This document shows, in pieces, positions 25,261-34,856 of a stretch of DNA of 64,000 nt. Position numbers and translations under genes: made by a program. How positions within the stretch are numbered: position 1 is the first letter of the stretch; the number at the start of each line of letters is the position of its first letter. Where the stretch lies: assembly GCA_023392595.1 (NCBI GenBank), contig JAEVYU010000081.1, positions 1 to 64,000 of the forward strand. The letters run 5' to 3'. The stretch is from Bacillota bacterium. GTDB lineage: Bacteria > Bacillota > UBA4882 > UBA8346. The notes under the pieces were generated by a model. The model saw nothing but the letters and a program-made list of their open reading frames with translations, was not told the DNA's origin and made no database searches.

Positions 25261-26920
25261 GTTTACGCCAAACTCTGAGCTCAAACTGAAATCTAAAGTA
25301 CCGCTAAAATCGGAGCGGAAATTAAAATTAATCATCGCGGATGATGAAGCCGAAATCCGGGAGGGAATCAACCGGGCGATTCCTTGGAATGAAAACGGTA
25401 TTGAGGTAGTCGGCTTGGCATTCAACGGCCGTGAGACGTTGCGGATGATTGAGGCTTTTGAACCCGATATCCTGTTGTTGGATATCAGGATGCCGGTAAT
25501 GAACGGTTTGGAAGTATTGGAAAAGCTGCCGGAACAAAAGAAGCTTCCTAAAGTCGCCATCCTTAGCGGGTATGATGACTTCAGTTATTGCCGGCAGGCC
25601 CTCCGCAGTGGAGTTTCCGATTATCTACTCAAGCCTTGCCGCCCTCAGGAGATACTGGCCGTTATTGGGAGAATCCGGGAGCAAATTTTAACGGCGGAAT
25701 GTGAAGCCGGCAAGTGGCAATATTTGCAGGAACAATTCCGGGAAAACCTGGGTTTGCTGCGGGAAAAGTTACTCATTTACTTGATCCAACATGAAACCAT
25801 GGATCCGGAAATGGGGTTGGTCCGCTGGCGCCTCTACGAGATGGAAATCAGTCCTCAAGACACCGGAGTCGCCTTGGTTCGGATCGATAATTTAAAAACG
25901 ACGGAATATTCATCCGGCGCAGATCTGGAGTTCACCAAGTTGGCGGTGAGGAATGCCATGAAAGATTGTTTGCAGGCCAAGCCGGCTCTTAAAAATATGA
26001 TCTGTGATTATAATGACGATTTGTTGGTATTATGGAACCTGACGGAAGAAAGCCTGGAGACCTTTATGGACAGAATGGAAGGGTTGCGGCAAGAAGTGGC
26101 GGAGACTCTGGGGATCACGCTCACCATTGGCATGGGTGAACCGGCGGCTTTGCCTTGCAATTTATATAACTCATTTAATTCGGCATTTCTTGCTGTAGAA
26201 CATGGCTTTTGGGAAGGACCGGACCGGATTATCCGCTGCAGTGAAATCCCCGAAGATAGTTTCGTCAACAACCAAGTGACCATTCATGAAGAGGATGGGA
26301 TTGTCCAGTGCATCCGGACCAGCGATAATGAGAGAATTGATCCGGCTTTGGACGCATTTTTTGAAAGTTTGGCCCGGCCGGGGTTTAACACCAAGGATGA
26401 TGTTCAGCGGATGGTTACTGCGCTAATCTGTTCGGTTTATCATGTCTGTGTTGAACGGGGCTTTGATACGGATAAGATTTTTGGTCCCAATCTGGCGATT
26501 TTGGGCGAATTACCCCGGACTTCCACGATAATTGAGTTAAAACAGAAAATCAGAACTTGTTTGAATACGATCATGGAACTCTATCCATCCCATACCAGCC
26601 AATGGAAAGTAGTGAACAATGCTTTGAAATATATGGAGGAAAACTATGGGGAAAATTTGAGCCTGGAGAATGTAGCCCAAAAAGTTTTTGTGTCGGCCGG
26701 ATATTTGAGTACCATTTTTAAACAGGTTTTACAGAAAAACTTTGTAGATTCCCTCCATGAGATTCGGATTCAAAAGGCCAAAGAGCGGCTGCGGGATTAT
26801 CGTGAAAAAATTTATGAAGTCGCAGTGGCGGTAGGCTATAAAGATGAGAAGTATTTTAGCCAGATATTTAAAAAGATCACCGGAATGACTCCCAATCAGT
26901 ACCGGGATTCGGTAAGCTGA
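25253..26920 (+). CDS. YesN-type response regulator with AraC output domain
   Basis: About 555 residues. An unusual basic leader of some 24 residues precedes the receiver (LKLIIADDEAEIREG, phospho-Asp in ILLLDIRMPVMNG, Lys in DYLLKPC). The middle (150-420) is a divergent linker of the YesN type, and the C-terminal 100 residues are an AraC/XylS double helix-turn-helix (YLSTIFKQVLQKNF, KDEKYFSQIFKKITGMTPNQYR). The ATG overlaps the kinase stop (ATGATTAA). With the kinase it should activate the divergent transporter operon and the downstream glycosidases. Confidence 0.92.
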   Translation: MIKFTPNSELKLKSKVPLKSERKLKLIIADDEAEIREGINRAIPWNENGIEVVGLAFNGRETLRMIEAFEPDILLLDIRMPVMNGLEVLEKLPEQKKLPKVAILSGYDDFSYCRQALRSGVSDYLLKPCRPQEILAVIGRIREQILTAECEAGKWQYLQEQFRENLGLLREKLLIYLIQHETMDPEMGLVRWRLYEMEISPQDTGVALVRIDNLKTTEYSSGADLEFTKLAVRNAMKDCLQAKPALKNMICDYNDDLLVLWNLTEESLETFMDRMEGLRQEVAETLGITLTIGMGEPAALPCNLYNSFNSAFLAVEHGFWEGPDRIIRCSEIPEDSFVNNQVTIHEEDGIVQCIRTSDNERIDPALDAFFESLARPGFNTKDDVQRMVTALICSVYHVCVERGFDTDKIFGPNLAILGELPRTSTIIELKQKIRTCLNTIMELYPSHTSQWKVVNNALKYMEENYGENLSLENVAQKVFVSAGYLSTIFKQVLQKNFVDSLHEIRIQKAKERLRDYREKIYEVAVAVGYKDEKYFSQIFKKITGMTPNQYRDSVS

Positions 26921-26992
26921 AAGCGGGGGATGGGGTTTGATTTTGCAATTCGTTTTACTTTGTCATCATCCAAAAAAAGTTGGGGGATAGCC

Positions 26993-29011
26993 ATGAAGGA
27001 ATTGTTATTTGGAGCGGCTTATTACCATGAATATCTGCCTTATGAACGTTTGGGGCAAGATGTGGAAATGATGAAGGCGGCCGGAATGAATGTTGTCCGG
27101 ATAGCCGAATCGACTTGGAGCACCTTGGAAATCAGAGAAGGTCAATTTGATTTTTCTCATATTGATGGGGTGTTGGACGCGATGGAGAAAGCGGGAATTT
27201 CGGTGATTGTCGGTACCCCGACCTATGCGATTCCGGCCTGGCTGGCAGCAAAAGACGAAGATGTATTGGCGGAGACTAAAAATGGGAAAGAACTGTACGG
27301 CCGAAGGCAGAATATGAATATTGCCAGCCGGACGTTTCGTTTTTATGCGGAACGGGTCATTCGGACACTGATGAAGCATGTGGCTGCCAGAGGGTGTGTG
27401 ATTGGATTTCAGCTGGATAATGAAACCAAGCACTATGGCACGGCAGGAGACTATGTGCAAAAGCTTTTTGCCGAATATTTAAAAGAGAAATTCGGTACTA
27501 CAGAGGCTTTAAATCAAGCGTTCGGCTTTGCTTATTGGAGCAATGCCGTGGGAAACTGGGAGGATTTGCCGGATGTCCGAGGAACCATCAATGCCAGTTA
27601 TGCCTGTGAGTTTGAAAAATTCCAGCGGCAGCTGGTAACCGATTATATTGGCTGGCAGGCTGATATTGTATGCCGGTATAAGCGGGAAGAGCAATTTGTG
27701 ACGCACAATATGGATTTCGAGTGGAAAAAGTTCGGCGCGTCGATTGCCCAAGATGGTTACAGCTATGGGGTGCAGCCGGATGTAAATCATTTTCAACTGG
27801 CCAAAAAACTAACCCTCGCCGGCGCCGACATCTACCATATGACGCAGGATGATTTGACAGGCGCTGAAATCGCCTTTGGAGGGGATTTAATCCGTTCCAC
27901 CAAAAGGCAGAATTATCTTGTGCTGGAAACCCAGGCCCAGGCATTTAAACATTGGCTGCCTTTTGACGGGCAATTGCGGCTGCAGGCTTATAGCCATATC
28001 GCCAGCGGGGCCATTGGCGTCATCTATTGGAATTGGCATTCGATTCACCATAGTTATGAGACCTATTGGAAAGGCCTTTTGAGTCATGACTTGAAGACAA
28101 ACCCTACGTATGAGGAAGCAAAAGTCATCGGAAAAGAATTTCGGGAGCATGCGGATGAGTTGGTAAACTTAAAAAAAGAAAATAAGGTCGCCCTGTTGAT
28201 TAGCAACGAGTCACTGACTGCTTTAAAATGGTTTCCTATCGATAAGGATTTGTCTTATAACGATGTCGTCCGGTGGATGTATGATTCTTTATATGAAATG
28301 AATGTGGAGTGTGATTTCCTGTTTCCGGAATCCGATAATTTTCAGGATTATCAAGTCATTATCACGCCCGCTTTGTATTGCGCCCCGGAAGATTTGCTCG
28401 GCCGGTTGAAATCATTCGTTGCCGACGGAGGGGTATTGATATCCTCGTTCAAAACGGCTGTAAGTGATGAATATGTGACGGTATATCATGACGATCAGCC
28501 CCATATATTGCACGAATGTTTCGGGATAACGTATAACCAGTTTACACAGCCGGGTACGGCAAAATTAACCGGTGGTATTGTAGAAGATGATCAAAATACC
28601 CTCCGTTATTGGATGGAACTCTTGAAACCCGGTGCGACCGCGGAAGTATTGGCCGGGTATGAACATAAGTATTGGGGAAAATATGCGGCGGTCACCAAAA
28701 ATCCTTATGGGAAAGGACAAGCGTATTATATCGGGTGTTTTCCATCGAAGGAAATCTTGAAAAAGATATATCAAGACGCCTTCCATTCAATCCATATGCC
28801 TTGTCCGGGGTATACTTGGCCGCTCATTATCAGAAATTGCACAAGTCAGACCGGCAAAGGCGTCCATTTTATCTTCAATTATTCTAGCGAGGAGAAAAGG
28901 ATTCAGTGCCCCTATCATGCGGTAAAGGATATTTTGAATGGGAATCATTATGACGGTGGTATGGATATCCTGCTTAGGGATTGGGATGTATGCATAGTAA
29001 GGGAGGAATAA
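26993..29011 (+). CDS. Glycoside hydrolase family 42 beta-galactosidase
   Basis: A 672-residue cytoplasmic enzyme without signal peptide. The GH42 barrel begins LFGAAYYHEYLPYERLGQD; the acid/base is E144 in FQLDNETKHYG and the nucleophile E312 in LVLETQAQ. A trimerisation domain (about 390-590) and a small C-terminal beta domain follow. GH42 enzymes release terminal beta-galactose, and some act on alpha-L-arabinopyranosides. Start ATG 26993 follows TTGGGGGAT. It lies 72 bp after the YesN-type regulator and three bases before the GH43 start, so imported oligosaccharides are probably degraded intracellularly. Confidence 0.9.
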   Translation: MKELLFGAAYYHEYLPYERLGQDVEMMKAAGMNVVRIAESTWSTLEIREGQFDFSHIDGVLDAMEKAGISVIVGTPTYAIPAWLAAKDEDVLAETKNGKELYGRRQNMNIASRTFRFYAERVIRTLMKHVAARGCVIGFQLDNETKHYGTAGDYVQKLFAEYLKEKFGTTEALNQAFGFAYWSNAVGNWEDLPDVRGTINASYACEFEKFQRQLVTDYIGWQADIVCRYKREEQFVTHNMDFEWKKFGASIAQDGYSYGVQPDVNHFQLAKKLTLAGADIYHMTQDDLTGAEIAFGGDLIRSTKRQNYLVLETQAQAFKHWLPFDGQLRLQAYSHIASGAIGVIYWNWHSIHHSYETYWKGLLSHDLKTNPTYEEAKVIGKEFREHADELVNLKKENKVALLISNESLTALKWFPIDKDLSYNDVVRWMYDSLYEMNVECDFLFPESDNFQDYQVIITPALYCAPEDLLGRLKSFVADGGVLISSFKTAVSDEYVTVYHDDQPHILHECFGITYNQFTQPGTAKLTGGIVEDDQNTLRYWMELLKPGATAEVLAGYEHKYWGKYAAVTKNPYGKGQAYYIGCFPSKEILKKIYQDAFHSIHMPCPGYTWPLIIRNCTSQTGKGVHFIFNYSSEEKRIQCPYHAVKDILNGNHYDGGMDILLRDWDVCIVREE

Positions 29012-29013
29012 CT

Positions 29014-30651
29014 GTGAAAAAGCTTCATAATCCGATCTTGCCCGGGTTTAATCCGGATCCCAGCATTTGCCGGAGAGGCGATGACTATTATATTGCCGTA
29101 TCTTCTTTTGAGTGGTTTCCCGGCGTACCGGTTTATCATTCCAAGGATATGAAGAATTGGAACTTAATCACCCATTGTCTAAAAAGCGAGCAATCCGCGG
29201 ACTTAAGAAGGCTGCCTTCGGCAAAAGGAGTATGGGCGCCTTGCCTGACCTGGTGCGAAAAGGACGGCTTGTTTTATTTGGCTTATACCGTTATGAACAG
29301 TATGAATGCCCGGTATTTCGATCTGGATAATTACCTGATTACGGCGCCGGACATCTACGGCCCCTGGAGCGCTCCCGTATATTTACATTCCGCAGGGTTT
29401 GATCCATCGGTGCTTCATGATGAAGATGGAAGGAAATGGGTGGTTTCAATGGAGTGGGAGACCCGGGACGGCTATCATAAACCGGGAAGCATCTGTGTGG
29501 TGGAATATGAGCCGCGGAAAAAAGAAATCCTGGGATTTCCCAAGCGGATTTGGGAGGGCGGTACCCGGCGCGGCTGTATCGAAGGGCCCCATCTATATCA
29601 GAGGAACGGCTATTACTATTTGATGTGCGCGGAAGGCGGAACGGGGTATGGACATTCCGTTACGGTAGGACGTTCGCAAGCTATCTTTGGACCCTATGAG
29701 CCTGATCCCCATAATCCCATCCTTACTTCAACGGCTGATTTTGATGAAATGGATCATGATGACTATTTAAAACTTAATCGTTTTAATCCCCATAGTTATC
29801 TGCAAAAATCCGGCCATGGAAGTATCGTTGAAACCAGTCTGGGAGAATGGTACCTGGTTCACCACTGCGGCAGACCGTTTTTGCCTGAACTCCGGTGCAC
29901 TCTTGGCAGGGAAACCTGCATGCAGAAGATGGTTTGGATCGAAGATGGCTGGCTTAGGATGAGCGGCGCTACCAACCTTGCCCAAGAGTATTTTGAATCC
30001 AGCGCCCTGCCGGAAATCAAGGAAACCGCGGCAGACACCCATTACCGGTTTGATAGGCCGGTGATGCCTGTTTCCTTGTATTCTCCGCGAATCGATTCCC
30101 AAAGTTTCTGTTCCTTGAGGGAACGTCCGGGTTATTTGCGCCTGCGCGGCCAAGAATCTTTTTCCTCCCTTAACAAAGTTAGTCTCATTGCCCGCAAACT
30201 CACTTCACTCCATGCCAGCGTGGAGACAAAAATGGATTTCGCGCCCAAAGTTTATCAGCATTATGCGGGATTGATGATTTATTACGATAACATGGATTAT
30301 ATTCTCTTACGCAAAACCTATAGCGAAAAACTAAATCAAGAAGTTATCGATTTGCTGCGCGTCAAAAGCGGGGAACGGATCGAACTGTTGCCGGAGCAGG
30401 TTCCGGTTGAAAAGGGCGGCATTTATTTTAAGATCAAGATTCAGGCCCGGGACACCACCTTTTATTGGTCAATGGACGGCAAAGTATACCAAAGGATCGG
30501 AGATATTTATGATACTTCCGAATTCTCGGATGAATTCTGCAAGGCGGGTGAATTTACCGGAACATTCGTTGGAATGGGTTGTGTGGATGCCATGCTCCAC
30601 AAAGAATGCGCCGATTTTGAATTTTTCAACTATCAGGAAGAGGAGCGGTAG
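29014..30651 (+). CDS. GH43 beta-xylosidase / arabinofuranosidase
   Basis: A 545-residue cytoplasmic enzyme. The five-bladed propeller carries the GH43 triad: D15 in GFNPDPSICR, D130 in AGFDPSVLHDEDG and E190 in CIEGPHLYQRNG. The N-terminal signature with DDYYIAVSSFEWFPGVPVYHSKD is typical of the XynB beta-1,4-xylosidase branch. Residues 330-545 form the GH43 C2 beta-sandwich, which supplies a loop to the active site. The start is GTG 29014 behind AAGGGAGGA. It is co-transcribed with GH42 and points to arabinoxylan- or xylo-oligosaccharide use. Confidence 0.9.
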   Translation: MKKLHNPILPGFNPDPSICRRGDDYYIAVSSFEWFPGVPVYHSKDMKNWNLITHCLKSEQSADLRRLPSAKGVWAPCLTWCEKDGLFYLAYTVMNSMNARYFDLDNYLITAPDIYGPWSAPVYLHSAGFDPSVLHDEDGRKWVVSMEWETRDGYHKPGSICVVEYEPRKKEILGFPKRIWEGGTRRGCIEGPHLYQRNGYYYLMCAEGGTGYGHSVTVGRSQAIFGPYEPDPHNPILTSTADFDEMDHDDYLKLNRFNPHSYLQKSGHGSIVETSLGEWYLVHHCGRPFLPELRCTLGRETCMQKMVWIEDGWLRMSGATNLAQEYFESSALPEIKETAADTHYRFDRPVMPVSLYSPRIDSQSFCSLRERPGYLRLRGQESFSSLNKVSLIARKLTSLHASVETKMDFAPKVYQHYAGLMIYYDNMDYILLRKTYSEKLNQEVIDLLRVKSGERIELLPEQVPVEKGGIYFKIKIQARDTTFYWSMDGKVYQRIGDIYDTSEFSDEFCKAGEFTGTFVGMGCVDAMLHKECADFEFFNYQEEER

Positions 30652-30710
30652 ACCTAATTTTTGAAGGATGAAGAGCAGGAGTTGACCAGGGATTTCACGA
30701 AGATATATAG

Positions 30711-31026
30711 GTTGAAATAAATTTTGCTGTTGTCAGTAATCGCTGTTAGAAAACGAACGTCTATTTGACCTAACTCTTGCTCTTCCCCAACGATGTTGTT
30801 CAAAGTAGTTGTTTCAGTGGAAGAGTAACCGCGAACTTTAAGTTCGAAGCCGCTGACCTCTAAAAGATTTTTGGTCTCGAAGGCAGCACGCACTTGTGCG
30901 TGAGGTTACTCTCCCACTGAATCGGCTTCATTAAAAAGCTCCATTGGGGGAGAGCAAGAGAGAGGTATAGACCTACAGCCAGCCTAGATACTTGTTTTGT
31001 CTTTTGCTCAAATTATTTATTTCAAC
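30711..31026. mobile_element. 316-bp MITE with 8-bp target duplication
   Basis: Terminal inverted repeats GTTGAAATAAAT (30711-30722) and ATTTATTTCAAC (31015-31026) are directly flanked by ATATATAG on both sides (30703-30710, 31027-31034), a perfect 8-bp target duplication. Internally an imperfect stem pairs TCAGTGGAAGAGTAACC with GGTTACTCTCCCACTGA, and CTCTCCC with GGGGGAGAG. There is no credible coding frame. A second, damaged copy lies at 9108-9691. It explains the gene-free gap between GH43 and the HAD gene. Confidence 0.8.
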
Positions 31027-31082
31027 ATATATAGCAATAAAATGCTCTTTCATGGTAAATAATTACTGGAGGTTCCTGAATA

Positions 31083-31796
31083 ATGGATACGATTCTCTTT
31101 GATTTGGACGGCACCCTTCTACCCCTTGATTTGGACAAGTTTACCCAAAGATATTTTCAGGAGATGGGGAAAAAGTTTCACGATTTGATTGATCCCAAAC
31201 TGTTGGTGAAATATATCTGGGCAGCCACCGAGGTGATGGTCAATAATTTAGAACCGCGCCGCAACGAAGAAGTCTTCATGGAAAAATTCGGACAATTGGT
31301 CCGGGCGGAAGATTTGCCGGTTTATCAGCAACGTTTTGACGAGTTTTACGACCAAGGGTTTTTAATGGTCCGGGAGACGGTGGCGGAGAGCCCGGAAATG
31401 CAAAAAAGCGTCCGCCTTTTAAAAGATAAAGGTTACCGTCTGGTCATCGCCACCAATCCTTTATTTCCCCGGAAGGCGATATATCACCGGATCGAATGGG
31501 CCGGTTTTAAGCCCGGGGATTTTGAATATGTTTCCTGTTATGAACAAAACCAATATTGCAAGCCGCAAATTCATTACTACCGGGAAATTTTGCAGGCAAT
31601 CGGAAAAGAACCGGAAGAATGCATGATGGTCGGCAATGATGTGCAGGAGGACTTGGTGGCGGGAACTTTGGGGCTTAAGACTTTCTTAATCACCGATTAT
31701 TTAATCCACCGGACCGGGGAGCCCATCCAAAGCACCTATCAGGGGAAATATCCGGATTTCTTGAAATTGGTAGAGGGGTTGGAAAGAGTAAAATAA
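31083..31796 (+). CDS. HAD-superfamily hydrolase
   Basis: A 237-residue cytoplasmic phosphatase-like protein. HAD motif I is FDLDGTLLP at residues 5-13, motif II is the Thr in LVIATNP, and motif III/IV is KPQ...MMVGNDVQEDL. The cap is an alpha-helical insert between motifs I and II (subclass I). Start ATG 31083 follows GGAGGTTCCTGAATA. It stands alone between the MITE and the 21-nt tandem repeat. The substrate is probably a small phosphomonoester but cannot be named. Confidence 0.85.
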   Translation: MDTILFDLDGTLLPLDLDKFTQRYFQEMGKKFHDLIDPKLLVKYIWAATEVMVNNLEPRRNEEVFMEKFGQLVRAEDLPVYQQRFDEFYDQGFLMVRETVAESPEMQKSVRLLKDKGYRLVIATNPLFPRKAIYHRIEWAGFKPGDFEYVSCYEQNQYCKPQIHYYREILQAIGKEPEECMMVGNDVQEDLVAGTLGLKTFLITDYLIHRTGEPIQSTYQGKYPDFLKLVEGLERVK

Positions 31797-31802
31797 ACTT
31801 TT

Positions 31803-31957
31803 GGAGAATAAAAATCATTCTCCGGAGAGTGACCGAGATTCTTCGGAGAATGAAAATGATTCTTGGGAGAATAAAAATGACTCTCCGGAGAGTAACGGAG
31901 AGTCGTGGGAGAATGAAAATCACCTTTGGGAGAATACAAAACATTCTCCGGAGAATG
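31803..31957. repeat. Seven tandem 21-nt palindromic repeats
   Basis: Seven consecutive 21-nt units begin GGAGA(A/G)T, starting at 31803, with an eighth partial GGAGAATG. Several units are self-complementary, for example GGAGAAT...ATTCTCC with a 7-nt loop. Because 21 is divisible by three, all frames show 7-residue periodicity: ENxNxSP-like on the plus strand and hydrophobic IFILRR-like on the minus. It follows the HAD stop by seven bases. Frames here are short and lack convincing starts, so I treat it as a repeat, not a gene. Confidence 0.75.
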
Positions 31958-32073
31958 TTAGCCGTTTTTTTGCAGGCGCCATATTTTAGACATCATTTTT
32001 TTCTCCAATCGCATGTTACCGCGTAACAATGTTCGTAATACTTCATCCCATCCGCCTCCTTGCCGGAAAGTGA

Positions 32074-32721
32074 TTACAGATGAATAAGGTATTTAAATAC
32101 CAGCCAAAAGTGGCAAAAGCTTCCGGCCATCACCAACAGATGAAAGATTTCATGGAAGCCGAACCATTTGGCATTTTTGAGCGGCCATTTTAAAGCGTAA
32201 ATCACGGCGCCGACACTGTAAAAAACCCCTCCGGCAATGAGCCACAAAATTCCGCCGCGGGGAACGTTTTTGACCAGCGGCCAGAAAGCTATCACCACCA
32301 GCCAGCCCATGAGCGCATAAATGGAAGTGGAGAGCCAGCGGGGCGCTTTATAGAAAGTATGGAAGATAACACCCAAAAGGGCGCAGCCCCAAATCACCCC
32401 GAATAAGCTCCACCCCCAAGCGCCCCGCAAGGGAACCAGGCAAATTGGAGTATAAGTACCGGCTATCAAAATATAAATCATCATGTGGTCGATATTCTGC
32501 AGGATTTTTTGCCATTTTTCCGGCACCGGCAACATGTGATAAAAAGCGCTGGCTGCATAGAGCAGGATCAGACTGGCGCCGAAAATGCTGAAGGAAACCA
32601 CATGCCATGCGGTGCCGATCATGGCGGCATAGTATACCATTAGCACCAGGCCGGCAATGGAAAGAAACATTCCCAAAAGATGGGTCAAGCCGCTGACCGG
32701 ATCGCGCAGTTTCAGTTTCAT
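32074..32721 (-). CDS. trhA: TrhA / hemolysin-III family membrane protein
   Basis: A seven-helix membrane protein of about 215 residues from the PAQR/HlyIII family. Conserved polar residues in the helices are SGLTHLLG, SAFYHM, NIDHMMIYILIAGTYTP and the C-terminal FHEIFHLLV and CHF, forming the Zn-site-like Ser/His/Asp set. ATG 32721 is preceded by GGAGG; an in-frame TTG at 32736 would start upstream of that site. TrhA homologues influence membrane energetics and lipid order; the hemolysin name is historical. On the minus strand a TATAAT at 32850-32855 may be the promoter -10. Confidence 0.88.
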   Translation of the reverse strand: MKLKLRDPVSGLTHLLGMFLSIAGLVLMVYYAAMIGTAWHVVSFSIFGASLILLYAASAFYHMLPVPEKWQKILQNIDHMMIYILIAGTYTPICLVPLRGAWGWSLFGVIWGCALLGVIFHTFYKAPRWLSTSIYALMGWLVVIAFWPLVKNVPRGGILWLIAGGVFYSVGAVIYALKWPLKNAKWFGFHEIFHLLVMAGSFCHFWLVFKYLIHL

Positions 32722-33086
32722 TTTTTCCTCCGTCAAAATAGTTTTTTTTGAATGGATTTGATCTGTAAATTACCCCGCTTTTTCCAGGCCCAAGATTAAC
32801 CCCCGGATTATGCTGTTTCGGCCTTTCTATCAAAGGCTTGAGAATTTTATTATACCATACAGCGCTCATTCCTTTTGCGAATGGAGACATAATATACCGT
32901 TAACTCAGAATTCATTTTTTTAAGGTCAAGTAGGTTTTGAGTCATCATTGACGAATTATTTTCAATGTAAAAGGTATGTAAAAAAGGGGTAAAAATTTTG
33001 GAAGTCCTTAAACCATGAAAATGCGGCTTCATCAATGGAACTCAAATCCGAAAACATCATGGGGCAAACTCATCGAGGGAATCTTC

Positions 33087-34856
33087 ATGAACCGGGGATT
33101 GCAATTTCGAATCGCTTTCTCCTTCACTTTAATTTCTTTGATTCCCTTATTAGCGTTGGGTTTCTTTTCATATTATAAATCCGCGGGCACCATTCAAGAT
33201 ATCGTAAGTCAATATACCAGTGATATCACCAATGAAATTAACATCAATATCTTTTTGAACTTCAAGGATATTGACGATATCAGCAAGATGGTATTAAACA
33301 GCGATCCGCTCAAGGAAATCTTGGCCCAGGAAAGAGCGGAAACAATCGCGGATAAAAATGAAAATTATCTGAAGATCATTTCAATCCTTAAGAGTATTAA
33401 GTTTAGCAATGATTTCATCACCAGTATTTACATTCTATCTTCCCAAAACAATACGATTTATGCAGTAGGCGATGTTACCGGGAACTACGGCATTAGCTTT
33501 TTAACCCCGGAATACCGGGCCAACTACAAAAAATCCGCAATTTACCGGGAAACTTTATCCGAATACAATAACTATAAATGGTGGCCTCCCCAAAATGTCT
33601 TGGGGCAAAACGTTTTTGTCTTGACACGCAAACTTTATGATATGGACCGGGGGAATTTGGGCGTCGTCGTAATCCACGTCAATCAAAATATCTTAAGGAA
33701 TATCGCCGACAGGTTAACCCATCACAAAAATACCTTGTTGTATTTAATCGATGAAGAGGGACGCTTTATTTATCACCCTGAAATTGCATGGATGGGAAAG
33801 AAAATTGAGGACCCGGAAATTTTGAAACGGGTGAGCCGGAGTGAAAACGGGAGTTTTGTCACCCGTAAGAGGCAGCCCAAATTATTTGTGGTTTATAATA
33901 CTTTTTTCGTTACCGGCTGGAAACTGGTTGCCCTGATACCCTATAGGGATCTAATCGCCGAAGCCAGCACTTTGCGTAATGTCACCATCATCATTTTTCT
34001 GGCATGTTTTGTATTGGTGCTCATTCTTTCACTTTTCATCTCCAGAGGGATCTTGAATCCGGTTCGGAAATTGAATCAACTCATGCGGCAGGGCGCCACC
34101 GGTGATATGAAAGTTAGATTCAATGTGTTATACCAGGATGAGATTGGCGATTTGGGCGTTTCCTTTAATCAGATGATGGGGAATATCGAAAAATTGATGC
34201 AAATGGTGGAAGAAGAACAACAACACAAGGTGAAAGCCCAGATAAGCGCCTTGGAGGCCCATATCAACCCCCATTTTTTGTATAATACGCTGGCATCCAT
34301 GTATTGGCTGGCGATGGCGGAAGGAAACCATAAAGTCGGGCAAATGGCAGTCGCGCTTTCCAACTTTTTCAGGCTGGGATTGAATAAGGGAAAAGAATTC
34401 ACTACGGTTGAAAAGGAAGTCGAGCATGTGAGGAGTTATCTGAGTATTCAAAAGATGCGTTTTGGGAATAAGTTTGAATATCATATCCAGGTCGATCCGG
34501 AGATACTCCAATATCGGACCATTAAACTGATCTTGCAACCGCTGGTGGAGAATTCCCTGGTTCATGGGATTGAGGGATTGCCTGTGCCGGGTTTGATTAA
34601 AGTCTCCGTATTCAAGGCCGGGGAGTGGATTATCTTCCGGGTCCTTGATAACGGCTCAGGAATTGCCAATTTGGATGAGGATGGCTTGCCCAAAATAATG
34701 AACAGCGGTTACGGGTTGCAAAATCTTCAGCAGCGGCTGAGCCTTTACTTTGGGAACGACTATTCCCTCAGCTGCACCAGTGTTCCTCATCAGGAAACTG
34801 TTTTTGAGATTTCGATACCCGTCAGAAGCCGGCCGGAGGGAGAGGAACATGTATAA
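33087..34856 (+). CDS. Second YesM-type sensor histidine kinase
   Basis: About 589 residues. TM1 is RIAFSFTLISLIPLLALGFF, then an extracytoplasmic dCache-like sensor of about 260 residues (YLIDEEGRFIYHPE is a typical PAS-like strand-turn) and TM2 (VTIIIFLACFVLVLILSLFI). HAMP follows, then the kinase box INPHFLYNTLASMYWLAMAE and ATPase motifs QPLVENSLVHGIEG and DNGSGI. ATG 33087 behind GAGGGAA is preferred; ATG 33015 would add 24 polar residues without a good site. It overlaps its response regulator by eight bases and is paralogous to the 23419 kinase. Confidence 0.92.
   Translation: MNRGLQFRIAFSFTLISLIPLLALGFFSYYKSAGTIQDIVSQYTSDITNEININIFLNFKDIDDISKMVLNSDPLKEILAQERAETIADKNENYLKIISILKSIKFSNDFITSIYILSSQNNTIYAVGDVTGNYGISFLTPEYRANYKKSAIYRETLSEYNNYKWWPPQNVLGQNVFVLTRKLYDMDRGNLGVVVIHVNQNILRNIADRLTHHKNTLLYLIDEEGRFIYHPEIAWMGKKIEDPEILKRVSRSENGSFVTRKRQPKLFVVYNTFFVTGWKLVALIPYRDLIAEASTLRNVTIIIFLACFVLVLILSLFISRGILNPVRKLNQLMRQGATGDMKVRFNVLYQDEIGDLGVSFNQMMGNIEKLMQMVEEEQQHKVKAQISALEAHINPHFLYNTLASMYWLAMAEGNHKVGQMAVALSNFFRLGLNKGKEFTTVEKEVEHVRSYLSIQKMRFGNKFEYHIQVDPEILQYRTIKLILQPLVENSLVHGIEGLPVPGLIKVSVFKAGEWIIFRVLDNGSGIANLDEDGLPKIMNSGYGLQNLQQRLSLYFGNDYSLSCTSVPHQETVFEISIPVRSRPEGEEHV

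Noticed and set aside
31803..31957. CRISPR-like array
   Set aside because: Units are contiguous 21-nt repeats with no unique spacers, leader or cas genes.
32348..32890. 180-residue frame overlapping trhA
   Set aside because: Out-of-frame shadow of trhA with an Arg/Pro-rich artefact composition.
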